A stretch of 64,000 bases of DNA from Thioclava sp. SK-1 (GTDB taxonomy: Bacteria; Pseudomonadota; Alphaproteobacteria; Rhodobacterales; Rhodobacteraceae): assembly GCF_001705665.1 (NCBI RefSeq), contig NZ_MDHA01000032.1:434001-498000 (forward strand). The letters are read 5' to 3'. The notes under the pieces were generated by a model. It did not search any database. It was not told where the DNA came from and worked only from the letters and a program-made list of their open reading frames with translations. Position numbers and translations under genes: made by a program. Shown here piece by piece: positions 17,590 to 26,453 of this stretch. Within the stretch, counting starts at the first letter, position 1. The number at the start of each line of letters is the position of its first letter.

Positions 17590-17640
17590 TAACAAACCCG
17601 TCATAACGACAGGCGGCTTTGCGACCATGCGGGGGATTTA
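17590..17640 (+). promoter_or_regulatory. Possible structured leader of the purine permease gene
   Basis: About 90-135 bases before the NCS2 permease start, CCCG (17597-17600) can pair with CGGG (17630-17633), enclosing a GTC-ATAAC-GAC mini-hairpin and a GC-rich segment. Alphaproteobacterial purine permease genes are known to carry small purine-sensing leader RNAs (NMT1/xanthine class), but I cannot confirm a match from memory. Confidence 0.25.
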
Positions 17641-17726
17641 TGCGCAATTCCTCATCTGCAGCTTTTCTTTCCCGGCACGCTGTCGCCCGATGGGGGGATA
17701 CCATGCTCAATGCCCGGAGGATCGTC

Positions 17727-19121
17727 ATGGCCGATACATCACGCAGCACGCTGATTTACCAATTAGAGGATCGTCCGCCGCCCGGACCTGCGGCCTTGGC
17801 TGCCTTTCAGCATCTTCTGGCGTCAATCGTCGGTATCGTGACACCAACATTGGTGATCGGCGGCGTGCTGGGCTTGGGCGAACATGTGCCTTATCTGATT
17901 TCGATGGCGGTTTTTGTCTCTGGGGTTGCGACATTCATTCAATGTCGGCGGATTGGTCCGGTGGGGTCTGGCCTGCTAAGCCTACAGGGCACGTCCTTCG
18001 CATTTTTGGGTGCGATCCTTGCTGCAGGTTTTGCGGTAAAGGGACGCGGTGGCACGGCCGAGGATATTCTGGCGATGATTTTCGGCCTGTGTCTGGCCGG
18101 GTGCCTTGTTGAAATCGTTTTGTCACAATTCATCACAAAGCTACGGCGGATCGTCAACCCGACCGTCACCGGCGTGGTGATCACCGTTATCGGGTTAAGC
18201 CTTGTCAAAGTTGGGTTCACCGACTTTGCCGGCGGCGCCACCGCAGGCGAGGCCCTGGGCGAACCGGTCAATCTGCTGCTGGGCACGGTGGTATTGGTGG
18301 TGATCTTGGCCGCCACCTTTATAGGCAAGCCAATGCTGCGGATTTCGGCCATTATGGTCGGGCTGGTGGTGGGCACGATTTTGGCCGCGCTGCTTGGGAT
18401 GGTCAGCGCCGCACCCCTGTCGAATGCAGCGATCTTTGCGCTTCCTGTGCCGTTGAAATACGGGTTGGATTTTGATCTGGGCCTGTTCATCCCCATTGCG
18501 TTTTTATATCTGGTGACTGCGATTGAAACTTCTGGCGATTTGACCGCAAACTCTGTGATATCGGGACAGCCGGTGGAGGGAGATCTGTATCTGCGTCGGA
18601 TCCGTGGTGGCGTTTTGGGCGATGGGGTGAATTCAGGAATTGCCGCATTATTCAACACATTTCCCAACACGACCTTTAGCCAGAATAACGGTGTGATCCA
18701 GATGACCGGCGTGGCAAGCCGTCATGTTGGGCTGTATGTCGCAGGCTTTTTGGTTGTGATGGGCTTTTTTCCGATCATTGGTGCCGTTTTCTTACTGGTG
18801 CCCAAACCGGTGCTGGGCGGTGCGACGCTTGTGCTGTTTGGGACGATTGCTGTCGCGGGTATCCGCATCCTGGCCAGTCAGCCGATTGATATGCGCCGTG
18901 TCTACATCATGGCGGTCAGCTTTGGGTTGGGCCTGGGCGTTACACTGGTGCCAGACGCCACGCAGCATTTGCCGGTCTTTTTGAAGCAAGTGGTGGCCAC
19001 GCCCATTACGCTGGCCGGGTTGTCCGCAATTATCCTGTCGTTGGTCATTCCAGAAGAGCACACACCCACAGCCCAGCCTTCGACGGCGCTTAAGGAAGAG
19101 GATGCGCCGCGATTGGCGTGA
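17727..19121 (+). CDS. NCS2-family nucleobase:cation symporter (xanthine/uracil type)
   Basis: 464-residue inner-membrane protein of the NCS2/NAT family (COG2233), with 12-14 helices. Signatures: SLQGTSFAFLGAI in the first repeat, AIETSGDLTANS (the helix that carries the substrate-binding Glu) and the NAT motif NTFPNTTFSQNNGVIQMTG followed by VASRHVG. Similarity is to the UacT/PbuX branch that takes xanthine, uric acid or guanine rather than uracil. I choose ATG 17727 because CGGAGG lies six bases upstream; an upstream ATG at 17703 is possible. The gene stands alone after a 220-base leader that may hold a regulatory RNA. Confidence 0.9.
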   Translation: MADTSRSTLIYQLEDRPPPGPAALAAFQHLLASIVGIVTPTLVIGGVLGLGEHVPYLISMAVFVSGVATFIQCRRIGPVGSGLLSLQGTSFAFLGAILAAGFAVKGRGGTAEDILAMIFGLCLAGCLVEIVLSQFITKLRRIVNPTVTGVVITVIGLSLVKVGFTDFAGGATAGEALGEPVNLLLGTVVLVVILAATFIGKPMLRISAIMVGLVVGTILAALLGMVSAAPLSNAAIFALPVPLKYGLDFDLGLFIPIAFLYLVTAIETSGDLTANSVISGQPVEGDLYLRRIRGGVLGDGVNSGIAALFNTFPNTTFSQNNGVIQMTGVASRHVGLYVAGFLVVMGFFPIIGAVFLLVPKPVLGGATLVLFGTIAVAGIRILASQPIDMRRVYIMAVSFGLGLGVTLVPDATQHLPVFLKQVVATPITLAGLSAIILSLVIPEEHTPTAQPSTALKEEDAPRLA

Positions 19122-19317
19122 TGTGCCCGCCAAATTGCTGGCGTGCCTGCGGTGGCCCACCAAGCCAACGCGCCCAAGGGGATGTAAATTTGAACCGGCC
19201 ATGCTGAAAATGCGTGGCCGTTTCATTTGGGGTGCGGCAAATCCCTGCGCATGCTATCAGCCGCTTGTGTTCGCACGGATTTTGCCACCGCCGCGCACGG
19301 AATTGAACGGAGCTTAT

Positions 19318-20346
19318 ATGTTGGATCGGGTATCGCAGTTGAACTGGGTGCAGGCTGTGCCTGCCGCCCTTACTCTTGGTTTACTGGCGATTGCGCTGCA
19401 GGTGTTTGATGTGCCGCGCACGATGCAGCTGTCGATGATGGGGGCGGCGCTGTCGACCTCGACCGGGCTTGGCCGTGCCTATCATGGGCATCGCTGGGCG
19501 GTTGCTTTGATGGATATATGCGGCAAGACATCGGGCCTGTTGGCGGGGCTGTTGCTGGGCAATGCGGTGGTGTTTGGCGTGGGGCTGGGCATTCCGGGCC
19601 TGCTTGTCGGCGCTTTCGCCGTCGGGGCCTATTCGCGCAACAACCAGTCGATGTGGTGGTTGCTGGTGCAAAGCTGGTTGTTCTTTGCCCTTGCGGCGAT
19701 CTTTTTTGACAAGATCGAAAACCCGTATCGACTGGTCGCGGTTGTTTTGGCAACGCAGATCGGGGTTTTGGCAGTAGAGCATTCCCTGGTCTGGCTGTGG
19801 CGCCGTGTGGCGCCCAATGCCAGGCGTATGGATTTTATGCTGGGTGAGGGTGAGGAGCGCGCGCCGATCCTGACGATGGGTTGGCAAGGCGCGCAATGCG
19901 CTGCTGCGGTGGGCATGGCCTTCTGGGTGGCTGATACGGTTGGGCTGTCGCGGCCGTATTGGGCGCCGATGACAACGTTGTTTGTGCTGCGCCCTGATCT
20001 GTTGGCAACTCGGTCCAGCGTGGCAACCCGGCTGGTGACGACATTGATCGGTGCCGTAATCGCGACGGGTGTCGTGATGGCTTTGCCCGGCCATTGGCTG
20101 CTGCCGTATTTGTTTGTGGGCAGCGCCTTCCTAACGTTGCTGATATTACCGGTTGGCTTTCCTGTCTTTGTCGCCTTTTTGACCGCCACGGTGATCTTCA
20201 TGGTGACACAGGGGAATGCAAGCCCCGTCCTGAATGCCGAAGACAGGGTGCTTGGGGCCCTGATAGGCGGGCTGTCCGCGTTCGTAACCCAATGGGCCGC
20301 CCATGCGCTGTGGCGTCGGATCAAAGGCAGCGACCCGTCACGCTGA
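19318..20346 (+). CDS. FUSC-like inner-membrane protein
   Basis: 342-residue protein with about ten helices in two blocks separated by a short charged loop (ARRMDFMLGEGEERAP, about residues 169-184). The second block, YWAPMTTLFVLRPDLLATRSSVATRLVTTLIGAVIA, is typical of the FUSC/aromatic-acid-exporter (AaeB) superfamily, whose members work with membrane-fusion proteins in efflux. It has no long cytosolic domain and no partner gene. The upstream open frame is longer, but ACGGAG stands six bases before ATG 19318, and the extension has no hydrophobic character. Confidence 0.7.
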   Translation: MLDRVSQLNWVQAVPAALTLGLLAIALQVFDVPRTMQLSMMGAALSTSTGLGRAYHGHRWAVALMDICGKTSGLLAGLLLGNAVVFGVGLGIPGLLVGAFAVGAYSRNNQSMWWLLVQSWLFFALAAIFFDKIENPYRLVAVVLATQIGVLAVEHSLVWLWRRVAPNARRMDFMLGEGEERAPILTMGWQGAQCAAAVGMAFWVADTVGLSRPYWAPMTTLFVLRPDLLATRSSVATRLVTTLIGAVIATGVVMALPGHWLLPYLFVGSAFLTLLILPVGFPVFVAFLTATVIFMVTQGNASPVLNAEDRVLGALIGGLSAFVTQWAAHALWRRIKGSDPSR

Positions 20347-20367
20347 CACGCGCAGCGCAGTGTCAGC
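20342..20367. repeat. Hairpin after the FUSC-like gene
   Basis: GCTGACAC pairs perfectly with GTGTCAGC (8 base pairs) and overlaps the stop codon region. There is no T-run, so it is a possible factor-dependent terminator or 3'-end stabiliser. Confidence 0.5.
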
Positions 20368-20804
20368 ACACAAAATCGCCCCGATCAGTGGTGACACGTT
20401 CCGCCATCTGGGACATAGCAAACGCCGATACGATATGTGTCGAAAGCGGTTTGTGACGAAGGCTGCCTAACCTCATGTTTGCCCTAAGGGGGCTGTGGGA
20501 CAGCCCTGGCCGGGCGCTATCAGCAATGTCTTTGCCCGTGACAGGGAGGCCAATCTAGCGACTGCCATGGAAATATAGTGGCAAGTCCAGACGGAGATAC
20601 TCGCCTACATAAATGGCGTTAATTCACAGGTGTTCGGCACATACCCTATGGATGGAAAAGCCCCGTCCTATCCAAACGGAAGGCCCTGAAGTCAAGCTGC
20701 TGGCGCGGCCAGAAAACAGGCCAGATCCCCTTTGTTGCAAAACCGCGATACGGGAGAAGGCTGTCACCGCGCATTGCGGAGCAAAAATGACGCCGCTGTA
20801 TAAA
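20368..20804. other. Long intergenic region, no supported gene
   Basis: About 440 bases between the FUSC-like gene and the ilvD terminator. Open frames on both strands around 20613-20870 have no recognisable family. The segment CTTTGTTGCAAAACCG (from about 20731) resembles ends of IS6-type elements, and the neighbourhood could be the scar of a decayed insertion, but no transposase is left. Treated as unassigned. Confidence 0.4.
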
Positions 20805-20846
20805 AAAATTGCGCTTGCCAAGGGAGATCTTAGCAAGCGCAATTTT
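20805..20846 (-). terminator. Rho-independent terminator of ilvD
   Basis: Perfect 14-base-pair stem: AAAATTGCGCTTGC (20805-20818) with GCAAGCGCAATTTT (20833-20846), loop of 14 bases. On the minus strand it ends in a T-run, about 70 bases after the ilvD stop. T and A tracts on both sides allow use in both directions. Confidence 0.85.
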
Positions 20847-20915
20847 CTTGTTCCCAAAGCCGGCCCGCATCAGATTGATCGCGGCGGACTTTGTCTGATG
20901 CGGGCGCCGCAGTTC

Positions 20916-22757
20916 TTATGCGTCGTCGGGCAGGATCCGAACGCCGCCCTTTGCCGCAGAGGAGGCCAGCATCGCATAGGCTTTCAATGCGGTGGACACG
21001 GCGCGTTTGCGCGGTGCGGCCGGTTTCCATGGTGTTGGCCCCATCTTCTCACGGCGCGCGGCCAATGTGGCATCGTCGACCGCCAGGTGGATGGTGCGGT
21101 TGGGGATGTCGATTTCGATCATATCGCCGCTTTCAACCAGACCGATTGTGCCGCCTTCTTCTGCCTCTGGGGAGACATGGCCGATAGATAGGCCCGACGT
21201 CCCGCCAGAGAAACGGCCATCGGTCAGCAAGGCACATTTTGCACCCAGACCTTTGGATTTCAGATATGAGGTCGGGTAAAGCATCTCTTGCATACCCGGT
21301 CCGCCGCGCGGCCCCTCATAGCGGATTACAACGACTTCGCCCTCTTTGACCTTACCGGTCAAAATGGCCGAAACGGAATCATCTTGGCTTTCAAACACCC
21401 TTGCCGGGCCAGAGAATTTCAAGATGTGATCATCCACGCCTGCCGTTTTCACGATACAACCGTCTTGCGCGATATTGCCAAACAGCACGGCCAGACCACC
21501 ATCTTGCGAGAACGCATGTTCGGCCGATCGGATCACGCCGTTCTGGCGGTCGCGGTCAACTTCTTTGTAGCGGCGGTCCTGGCTGAAAGCCTGTGTCGTG
21601 CGGACGCCACCGGGGGCCGCGCGGTAGAATTCATCCACCTTGTCATCATTGGCCGTGACCACGTCCCACTTCGCCAAGGCTTCTGCCATGGATGTGGAAT
21701 GCACGGTAGGCACCTGATTATGGATCAGCCCTGCACGGTTCATTTCGCCCAGGATGCCCATGATTCCGCCTGCGCGGTGGACATCTTCCATATGCACATC
21801 TTGTTTGGCCGGGGCCACTTTGCAGAACACCGGCACTTTGCGCGACAGACGATCAATGTCATCCATCGTGAAGTCGACTTTGCCTTCATGGGCAATCGCC
21901 AAAAGGTGCAGCACGGTATTGGTCGACCCGCCCATTGCGATATCCAGCGACATGGCGTTTTCAAACGCCTCGAACGAGGCGATATCGCGCGGCAACATGC
22001 CCGGCTTTTCGTCTTCGTAATGCGCCTTGGTGATTTCAACGATTTTGCGACCCGCCTCCAAGAACAGCTCTTTGCGGTCGGCATGGGTTGCCAATACCGA
22101 GCCGTTGCCCGGTAGCGCCAGCCCCAACGCTTCGGCAAGGCAGTTCATCGAATTCGCGGTAAACATGCCCGAGCATGAGCCGCAGGTGGGGCAGGCGTTT
22201 GCCTCAAATTCCGCAACCTGTTCGTCGGTATATTTATCATCGGCTGCGACGACCATCGCATCCACCAGATCCACTGCGCGTTCCAGGTCGTCAATCGTGA
22301 CTTTGCCGGCCTCCATCGGGCCGCCAGAGACAAAGATCACCGGAATGTTCAACCGCATGGCGGCCATCATCATACCGGGCGTGATCTTGTCACAGTTGGA
22401 AATACACACCATCGCATCGGCGCAATGGGCATTGACCATATATTCTACGCTATCTGCAATAATCTCGCGTGAGGGCAGCGAATATAGCATCCCGTCATGG
22501 CCCATTGCGATCCCGTCATCGACCGCAATCGTGTTGAATTCTTTTGCGACACCACCTGCGTTCTCGATCTCACGCGCGACCATTTGGCCCAGGTCCTTCA
22601 GGTGGACGTGGCCGGGGACGAATTGCGTGAAAGAGTTGACAACGGCGATGATCGGCTTGCCGAAGTCGCTATCGGTCATGCCGGTGGCACGCCACAGGCC
22701 ACGGGCACCGGCCATGTTGCGACCATGTGTGGAACGGCGGGAACGGTAATAGGGCAT
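20916..22757 (-). CDS. ilvD: Dihydroxy-acid dehydratase
   Basis: IlvD dehydrates dihydroxyisovalerate and dihydroxymethylvalerate in valine/isoleucine synthesis. 613 residues, full length. The Fe-S cluster ligands C122 (CISNCDK) and C195 (in [11 protein letters not shown], with C189 and C192 nearby), the Mg ligand D81 ([11 protein letters not shown]) and the modified Lys K124 are present. The C-terminal domain keeps [14 protein letters not shown]. It is the long bacterial [4Fe-4S] type. The gene has its own promoter region and a strong terminator; no other ilv gene is adjacent. Confidence 0.97.
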   Translation of the reverse strand: MPYYRSRRSTHGRNMAGARGLWRATGMTDSDFGKPIIAVVNSFTQFVPGHVHLKDLGQMVAREIENAGGVAKEFNTIAVDDGIAMGHDGMLYSLPSREIIADSVEYMVNAHCADAMVCISNCDKITPGMMMAAMRLNIPVIFVSGGPMEAGKVTIDDLERAVDLVDAMVVAADDKYTDEQVAEFEANACPTCGSCSGMFTANSMNCLAEALGLALPGNGSVLATHADRKELFLEAGRKIVEITKAHYEDEKPGMLPRDIASFEAFENAMSLDIAMGGSTNTVLHLLAIAHEGKVDFTMDDIDRLSRKVPVFCKVAPAKQDVHMEDVHRAGGIMGILGEMNRAGLIHNQVPTVHSTSMAEALAKWDVVTANDDKVDEFYRAAPGGVRTTQAFSQDRRYKEVDRDRQNGVIRSAEHAFSQDGGLAVLFGNIAQDGCIVKTAGVDDHILKFSGPARVFESQDDSVSAILTGKVKEGEVVVIRYEGPRGGPGMQEMLYPTSYLKSKGLGAKCALLTDGRFSGGTSGLSIGHVSPEAEEGGTIGLVESGDMIEIDIPNRTIHLAVDDATLAARREKMGPTPWKPAAPRKRAVSTALKAYAMLASSAAKGGVRILPDDA

Positions 22758-22940
22758 TGGCTTTCCCTTTTCTCGGATGGCTGTGGGTCATGACGACAGG
22801 GCATTATGCCCTGATCGGGGCGCAGCTTTAACGCAGGCCTTGGCCGAAGAACAGAGGGGAGGACCACTTGCATACTGAAAATACGCATTTTCCGGGCAAT
22901 TGTTGAAACAAAATTGCGCGATGAGGGGATAACGGGACAT

Positions 22941-22970
22941 GCGCCGCCCCAAAATCATCTGGGGCGGCGC
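22941..22970. repeat. GC-rich intergenic hairpin
   Basis: GCGCCGCCCCA (22941-22951) pairs with TGGGGCGGCGC (22960-22970), 11 base pairs with an 8-base loop. It lies 50 bases after the sugar transferase stop on that strand and 180 bases before ilvD. No T-run follows on either strand. Confidence 0.6.
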
Positions 22971-23019
22971 CGGGCCTCGCGCTGGCAGCTGCCAAGGCCA
23001 TATATATATGATGGGGCTG

Positions 23020-23697
23020 TTATCGTCCGGTGGCGCGCATCACCACACCCACTGTCGCCAGCAAGATTTTTAGATCCATCTTGAGGCTGATCGTGCGGGA
23101 ATATACGTCATCAAACTGCGCACGATCGGCAAAGGCGCTTTGATGACGGTCTGAAATCTGCCAGTTTCCGGTTACGCCCGGGCGCAGACGAAAATAACTT
23201 TTGCCGGGATAGAGTGCCTGTTGTTCAACCAACATGGGGCGTGGACCGACGAGTGACATATCCCCTAAGGCCACATTGATCAGCTGTGGCAATTCATCCA
23301 GCGACGCACGGCGCAAAATTGCCCCGATCCAGGTAACCCGTGGATCACGTGCGAGCTTTTGATGGCGGTTCCACTCCTGTCGCAGCGTGGCATCGTTTTG
23401 TAATACATGGGCCAATGCCTGTTCTGCATCAGGCACCATGGTGCGCAGCTTGAACATGCGGAACCTGTGGCCTTTTTCGCCGATGCGGTCCTGAACAAAA
23501 AATGGTGACGACCCATCAAGCGCGATAAGCACAGCCAGCAGCCCCACCAACGGAATCACGATGGGCGCGGCCAGGATCAATAAGGCCAGATCCAACCATC
23601 GTTTTCCATAAGACCGATAAATCGAGCGTGGCCCAAGGGAGACAGATGTCAGATCCGGGCGCGTGCTATGCGCAGCATCCGTAGATAGTTCGTTCAT
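23020..23697 (-). CDS. Undecaprenyl-phosphate sugar transferase (ExoY/WcaJ family)
   Basis: 225-residue polyprenyl glycosylphosphotransferase of the short ExoY type, which starts exopolysaccharide repeat units by moving a sugar-1-phosphate onto undecaprenyl phosphate. One membrane segment (about residues 35-60, LALLILAAPIVIPLVGLLAV) is followed by the cytosolic catalytic domain with FVQDRIGEKGHRFRMFKLRTM, DELPQLINVALGDMSLVGPRP and RPGVTGNWQIS. ATG 23697 is chosen over an upstream start because GGGGAGG is well placed. It is a lone gene; the rest of an exopolysaccharide cluster is not in the window. It is divergent from the LpxR-like gene, sharing a 270-base control region. Confidence 0.9.
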   Translation of the reverse strand: MNELSTDAAHSTRPDLTSVSLGPRSIYRSYGKRWLDLALLILAAPIVIPLVGLLAVLIALDGSSPFFVQDRIGEKGHRFRMFKLRTMVPDAEQALAHVLQNDATLRQEWNRHQKLARDPRVTWIGAILRRASLDELPQLINVALGDMSLVGPRPMLVEQQALYPGKSYFRLRPGVTGNWQISDRHQSAFADRAQFDDVYSRTISLKMDLKILLATVGVVMRATGR

Positions 23698-23788
23698 CTG
23701 ACCTGCCTCCCCTTTGCCCAAAACCTTGAGCACTCGTTAACAACGTTTGCTCTTTTGAGCGGCAATCATGTCCGAGATGTGGAAAATT

Positions 23789-23807
23789 TTAGCTAAACTA
23801 TGGCTAA
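23789..23807. promoter_or_regulatory. Inverted repeat in divergent promoter region
   Basis: TTAGC and GCTAA arms separated by nine bases (TAAACTATG), midway between the sugar transferase and LpxR-like genes. Shape and place fit a dimeric repressor or activator site, but no known consensus is matched. Confidence 0.3.
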
Positions 23808-23966
23808 TTAGGATGACGTTACGTTGCCTTTGTGGTGGTTGCACTGTGGCGGAAGGGGAACGTCACGGGGGTTTGGCGCGTGGAAATACGCTGCTGGCTT
23901 GTCGCGCAGCGTAGCGCGAGGCAAATTGTGAAAAAAATTGAATTGAGCACGAGGGGCAGGCTTTTC

Positions 23967-24935
23967 ATGGGCAATCGTATTCAGAAAATGGTTTCAACGC
24001 TGGCGGTCATCGCTTTGACATGCCCGGGCGTGGGTTTGGCACAGGATATGGGCGGGGCTGCCATCGGTGCCGATGTGGATAGCCCGCAGGGACGGCATTA
24101 TTTGGGCTGGACCAGGTTCGTGGCCAATGATGTGTTATTTGATGGCCAAGATCGCTGGCGCACAGGGGCAATCCATGTGTCGGTTTTGCATGGCTATGAC
24201 TTTGACGGCGATCTGCCGCAGCAGCCCTTTGGTCTGATGGAATACCGTTTTGGCGGTGAAATCATCGCGCCGTCAAATTTGGAAGACCCGGCACCAGATG
24301 ATCGCCGCTATGTGTCGAAGGTGGATCTTGCGGCGATCAGCCATTTTCAGTGGCAGGGCTTTGCCAGCCAAATCGGTGCTGGGGTGACCGCTATTGGCCC
24401 GGATACACCGGCATGGCGTGTGCAAGAACGGATCCATGACTGGTTCAATCAGCCCGAACCGATTGCTGCGCAAACACAGCTGGGCAATCAGCTGTTTCCG
24501 ACGCTGATCGGTGAAATGCGCCGCGATATTGCGGTGGGGCAGGACATGGTGCTTCAGCCATTTGTATCTGCCCGCGTCGCAGAGGAGGATGTGCTGCGCG
24601 CAGGTGTGGATATGCAAATCGGGCAGATGGCACAGGATGTGCTGTGGTTGCGTGATGATGTAACCGGTTTTTTGCATCCGGGATTGGAGGGCGCATCCGT
24701 ATCGGGTGTTGGCTTTACACTAGGGATGGATATGACCCATGTGTTCGACAGCGATCTGTTTCCCGCGGCCGATGGTCTGCAGTATGAAGACATGCGCTAT
24801 CGCGCCCGCGCAGGCGTGACCTTACAAGTTGAAGAGGCACGGATTTTTTACGGCGCCAGCTATTTGTCTGAAGAATACAAAGGCCAACCTGAAGGGCAGG
24901 TGGTTGGGGCGCTTCAGCTGGATTTGTCTTTCTAA
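23967..24935 (+). CDS. LpxR-like lipid A deacylase (DUF2219)
   Basis: 322-residue predicted outer-membrane beta-barrel. Signal peptide MGNRIQKMVSTLAVIALTCPGVGLAQ. The mature part begins with the family block VANDVLFDGQDRWRTG, matching the ND...D..(Y/W).TG active-site loop of LpxR, then IGPDTPAWRVQERIHDWF, matching the second block with the catalytic His. Alternating hydrophobic strands and a terminal LQLDLSF end fit a barrel. LpxR removes the 3'-acyloxyacyl group from lipid A and so tunes LPS. ATG 23967 has GAGGGG upstream; a longer frame to 23832 would bury the signal peptide. Single gene. Confidence 0.8.
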   Translation: MGNRIQKMVSTLAVIALTCPGVGLAQDMGGAAIGADVDSPQGRHYLGWTRFVANDVLFDGQDRWRTGAIHVSVLHGYDFDGDLPQQPFGLMEYRFGGEIIAPSNLEDPAPDDRRYVSKVDLAAISHFQWQGFASQIGAGVTAIGPDTPAWRVQERIHDWFNQPEPIAAQTQLGNQLFPTLIGEMRRDIAVGQDMVLQPFVSARVAEEDVLRAGVDMQIGQMAQDVLWLRDDVTGFLHPGLEGASVSGVGFTLGMDMTHVFDSDLFPAADGLQYEDMRYRARAGVTLQVEEARIFYGASYLSEEYKGQPEGQVVGALQLDLSF

Positions 24936-25084
24936 CGCCAATTTGGCCGAGAAATTGCGCAAAAAACCCAAGGGGAAAGCATTGCGGATTTGCTCGTGGC
25001 GAATCGCCATGCTAATCTTGCTGCATAACAAGGCCATAAGGCCGGTCCCCAGAGGTGGGGGCGAGCAGACAGGACGGACTGGGA

Positions 25085-26161
25085 ATGCAGGCGGGCCCGC
25101 AGGGTATTTTCGTCATTTCATGGGCGCAGACCGAGACAGAGGGGCTGGCCGCGGCACCGCTTTGTGATGTGGAGCCGGGTGTTTTGTGGCGCTGGTATGG
25201 TGACGCGTTGCGAATTGATGGCCCGCAAGATGTTCTGGTTCTGGAGGGTGCGCAAGAGGACCGCGCCCGCCGGGCGGGGGCCGCGAGAATGGTTGGCCGC
25301 TTGCTAGGCCGGGCGGTGGCGCCGCAGCTCAATCCAGGCGATAGCGGCACGATCTTGCCCGATCAAAGTTTTACGATCACGGATGGTCTGTCCGCCCATG
25401 TGGTGACCATTGTTGAGATGCCCGAGGCGCAGGCGTGGCTGGTGATGTTTGACGGTAAGATGCCTGAGCCGGGCCGGGACTATTGGGTGGTGGATTGCGC
25501 ATTGGATTTGCGCCCTGAGGGCGCGCGGCGCGCGGCGCCGGGGGTGATCTGTTTTACGCCGGGCACGCGGATTGAAACCCCACAAGGGCCACGTTTGGTG
25601 GAACATTTGCGCGTTGGAGATATGGTGTCGACCCGCGATGATGGGGCGCAGCCGCTACAATGGATTGGATCGCGTCGGATCAGCGGAGCACGTTTGTTCG
25701 CGATGCCTGAGTTGCGTCCGGTGCGGATTGAGGCGGGCTGGTTAGCGCAGGGCCAGCCAGATGGTGACTTGCTGGTGTCTCCGCAGCATCGGGTCCTGAT
25801 CAGAGGGCATGCGGCGCAGGCGCTGTTCAATACGCCCGAAATTTTGGTGCGGGCATGTGATTTGGTTGGATGCAGGGCACGAGTTGGACAAGCGGCCGTG
25901 CGTCGGGTGAGCGGGTTGCGATCGCTAAGCTATGTGCATCTGATGTTAGAGCGCCATCAAGTATTGGTGGCCAATGGGATTGAGAGCGAAAGTTTTCATC
26001 CTGCCTCGACTGCGCTGGAATGCGTAGAGCGTGATGACCGCGCGCGGTTGTTGAATATTCGGCCGGAACTGGCAGGCGATCTGCGGGCGTATGGGCCCTA
26101 TGCGCGGCGCGCGCTGACGCCTGCGCAGGCCGCGATTTTGCGCCATGATCTGGCAGCCTAG
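25085..26161 (+). CDS. Hint-domain protein
   Basis: 358-residue protein with a Hint (hedgehog/intein, Hint_2) domain from about residue 155: VICFTPGTRIETPQGPRLVE with the nucleophile-like C156, VGDMVSTRDDG, and VSPQHRVLIRG carrying the conserved His. The N-terminal 150 residues are unassigned. Members are abundant in Rhodobacteraceae, often attached to RTX-like secreted proteins; here the domain is C-terminal and no calcium repeats are visible. No typical signal peptide. Whether it self-cleaves is unknown. Start: ATG 25085 with AGGAC upstream; GTG 25055 is the alternative. Confidence 0.78.
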   Translation: MQAGPQGIFVISWAQTETEGLAAAPLCDVEPGVLWRWYGDALRIDGPQDVLVLEGAQEDRARRAGAARMVGRLLGRAVAPQLNPGDSGTILPDQSFTITDGLSAHVVTIVEMPEAQAWLVMFDGKMPEPGRDYWVVDCALDLRPEGARRAAPGVICFTPGTRIETPQGPRLVEHLRVGDMVSTRDDGAQPLQWIGSRRISGARLFAMPELRPVRIEAGWLAQGQPDGDLLVSPQHRVLIRGHAAQALFNTPEILVRACDLVGCRARVGQAAVRRVSGLRSLSYVHLMLERHQVLVANGIESESFHPASTALECVERDDRARLLNIRPELAGDLRAYGPYARRALTPAQAAILRHDLAA

Positions 26162-26230
26162 GCACATTGGTATTTTGACGTCAGCGTATGTGTCTTTGGT
26201 TTTAAGGCTGTGACAGGGGCGCTGCCCCTC

Positions 26231-26248
26231 TTGGGCCTTTGGGCCCAA
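26231..26248 (+). terminator. Hairpin after the Hint gene
   Basis: TTGGGCC pairs with GGCCCAA around the loop TTTG, 70 bases after the Hint gene stop and ten bases before copy 2 of the intergenic element. It has no T-run but may be part of a composite element (see copy 3, also preceded by a hairpin). Confidence 0.4.
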
Positions 26249-26257
26249 TTCACCCCG

Positions 26258-26281
26258 GGATATTTAAGGGCAAGATGAAAG
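26258..26281 (+). repeat. Intergenic GGATATTT...AAGATGAAA element, copy 2
   Basis: GGATATTTAAGGGCAAGATG followed by AAAG, between the Hint gene and rpsD. Compared with copy 1 it differs only in the short spacer. Confidence 0.75.
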
Positions 26282-26385
26282 GGCTTGTAGGTTTTTGTGG
26301 GTTGTGTATAAGCGCGGCGTTCCCGGTGGCTGAGGCTGCCGGGTTTTCATTGGTGTTGGTGGACCTTGTGAGAGGAAACCTGTCG

Positions 26386-26411
26386 CCGGAGCGGGCAGAG
26401 CCCGTCACCGG
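26386..26411 (+). promoter_or_regulatory. Hairpin in the rpsD leader
   Basis: CCGG (26386-26389) pairs with CCGG (26408-26411) around an inner CGGGC-AGA-GCCCG stem, 30 bases before the rpsD ribosome binding site. It could be a target for autoregulation by S4 or simply a structured leader. Confidence 0.3.
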
Positions 26412-26453
26412 AGGAGGACAACGCCCTTCGCAATGTTAAGAAGGAGAACAGCC

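Noticed and set aside
20613-21191. 192-codon open frame on the plus strand overlapping ilvD
   Set aside because: Its second half is antisense to ilvD, and the first half has no recognisable family. Kept only as an unassigned segment.
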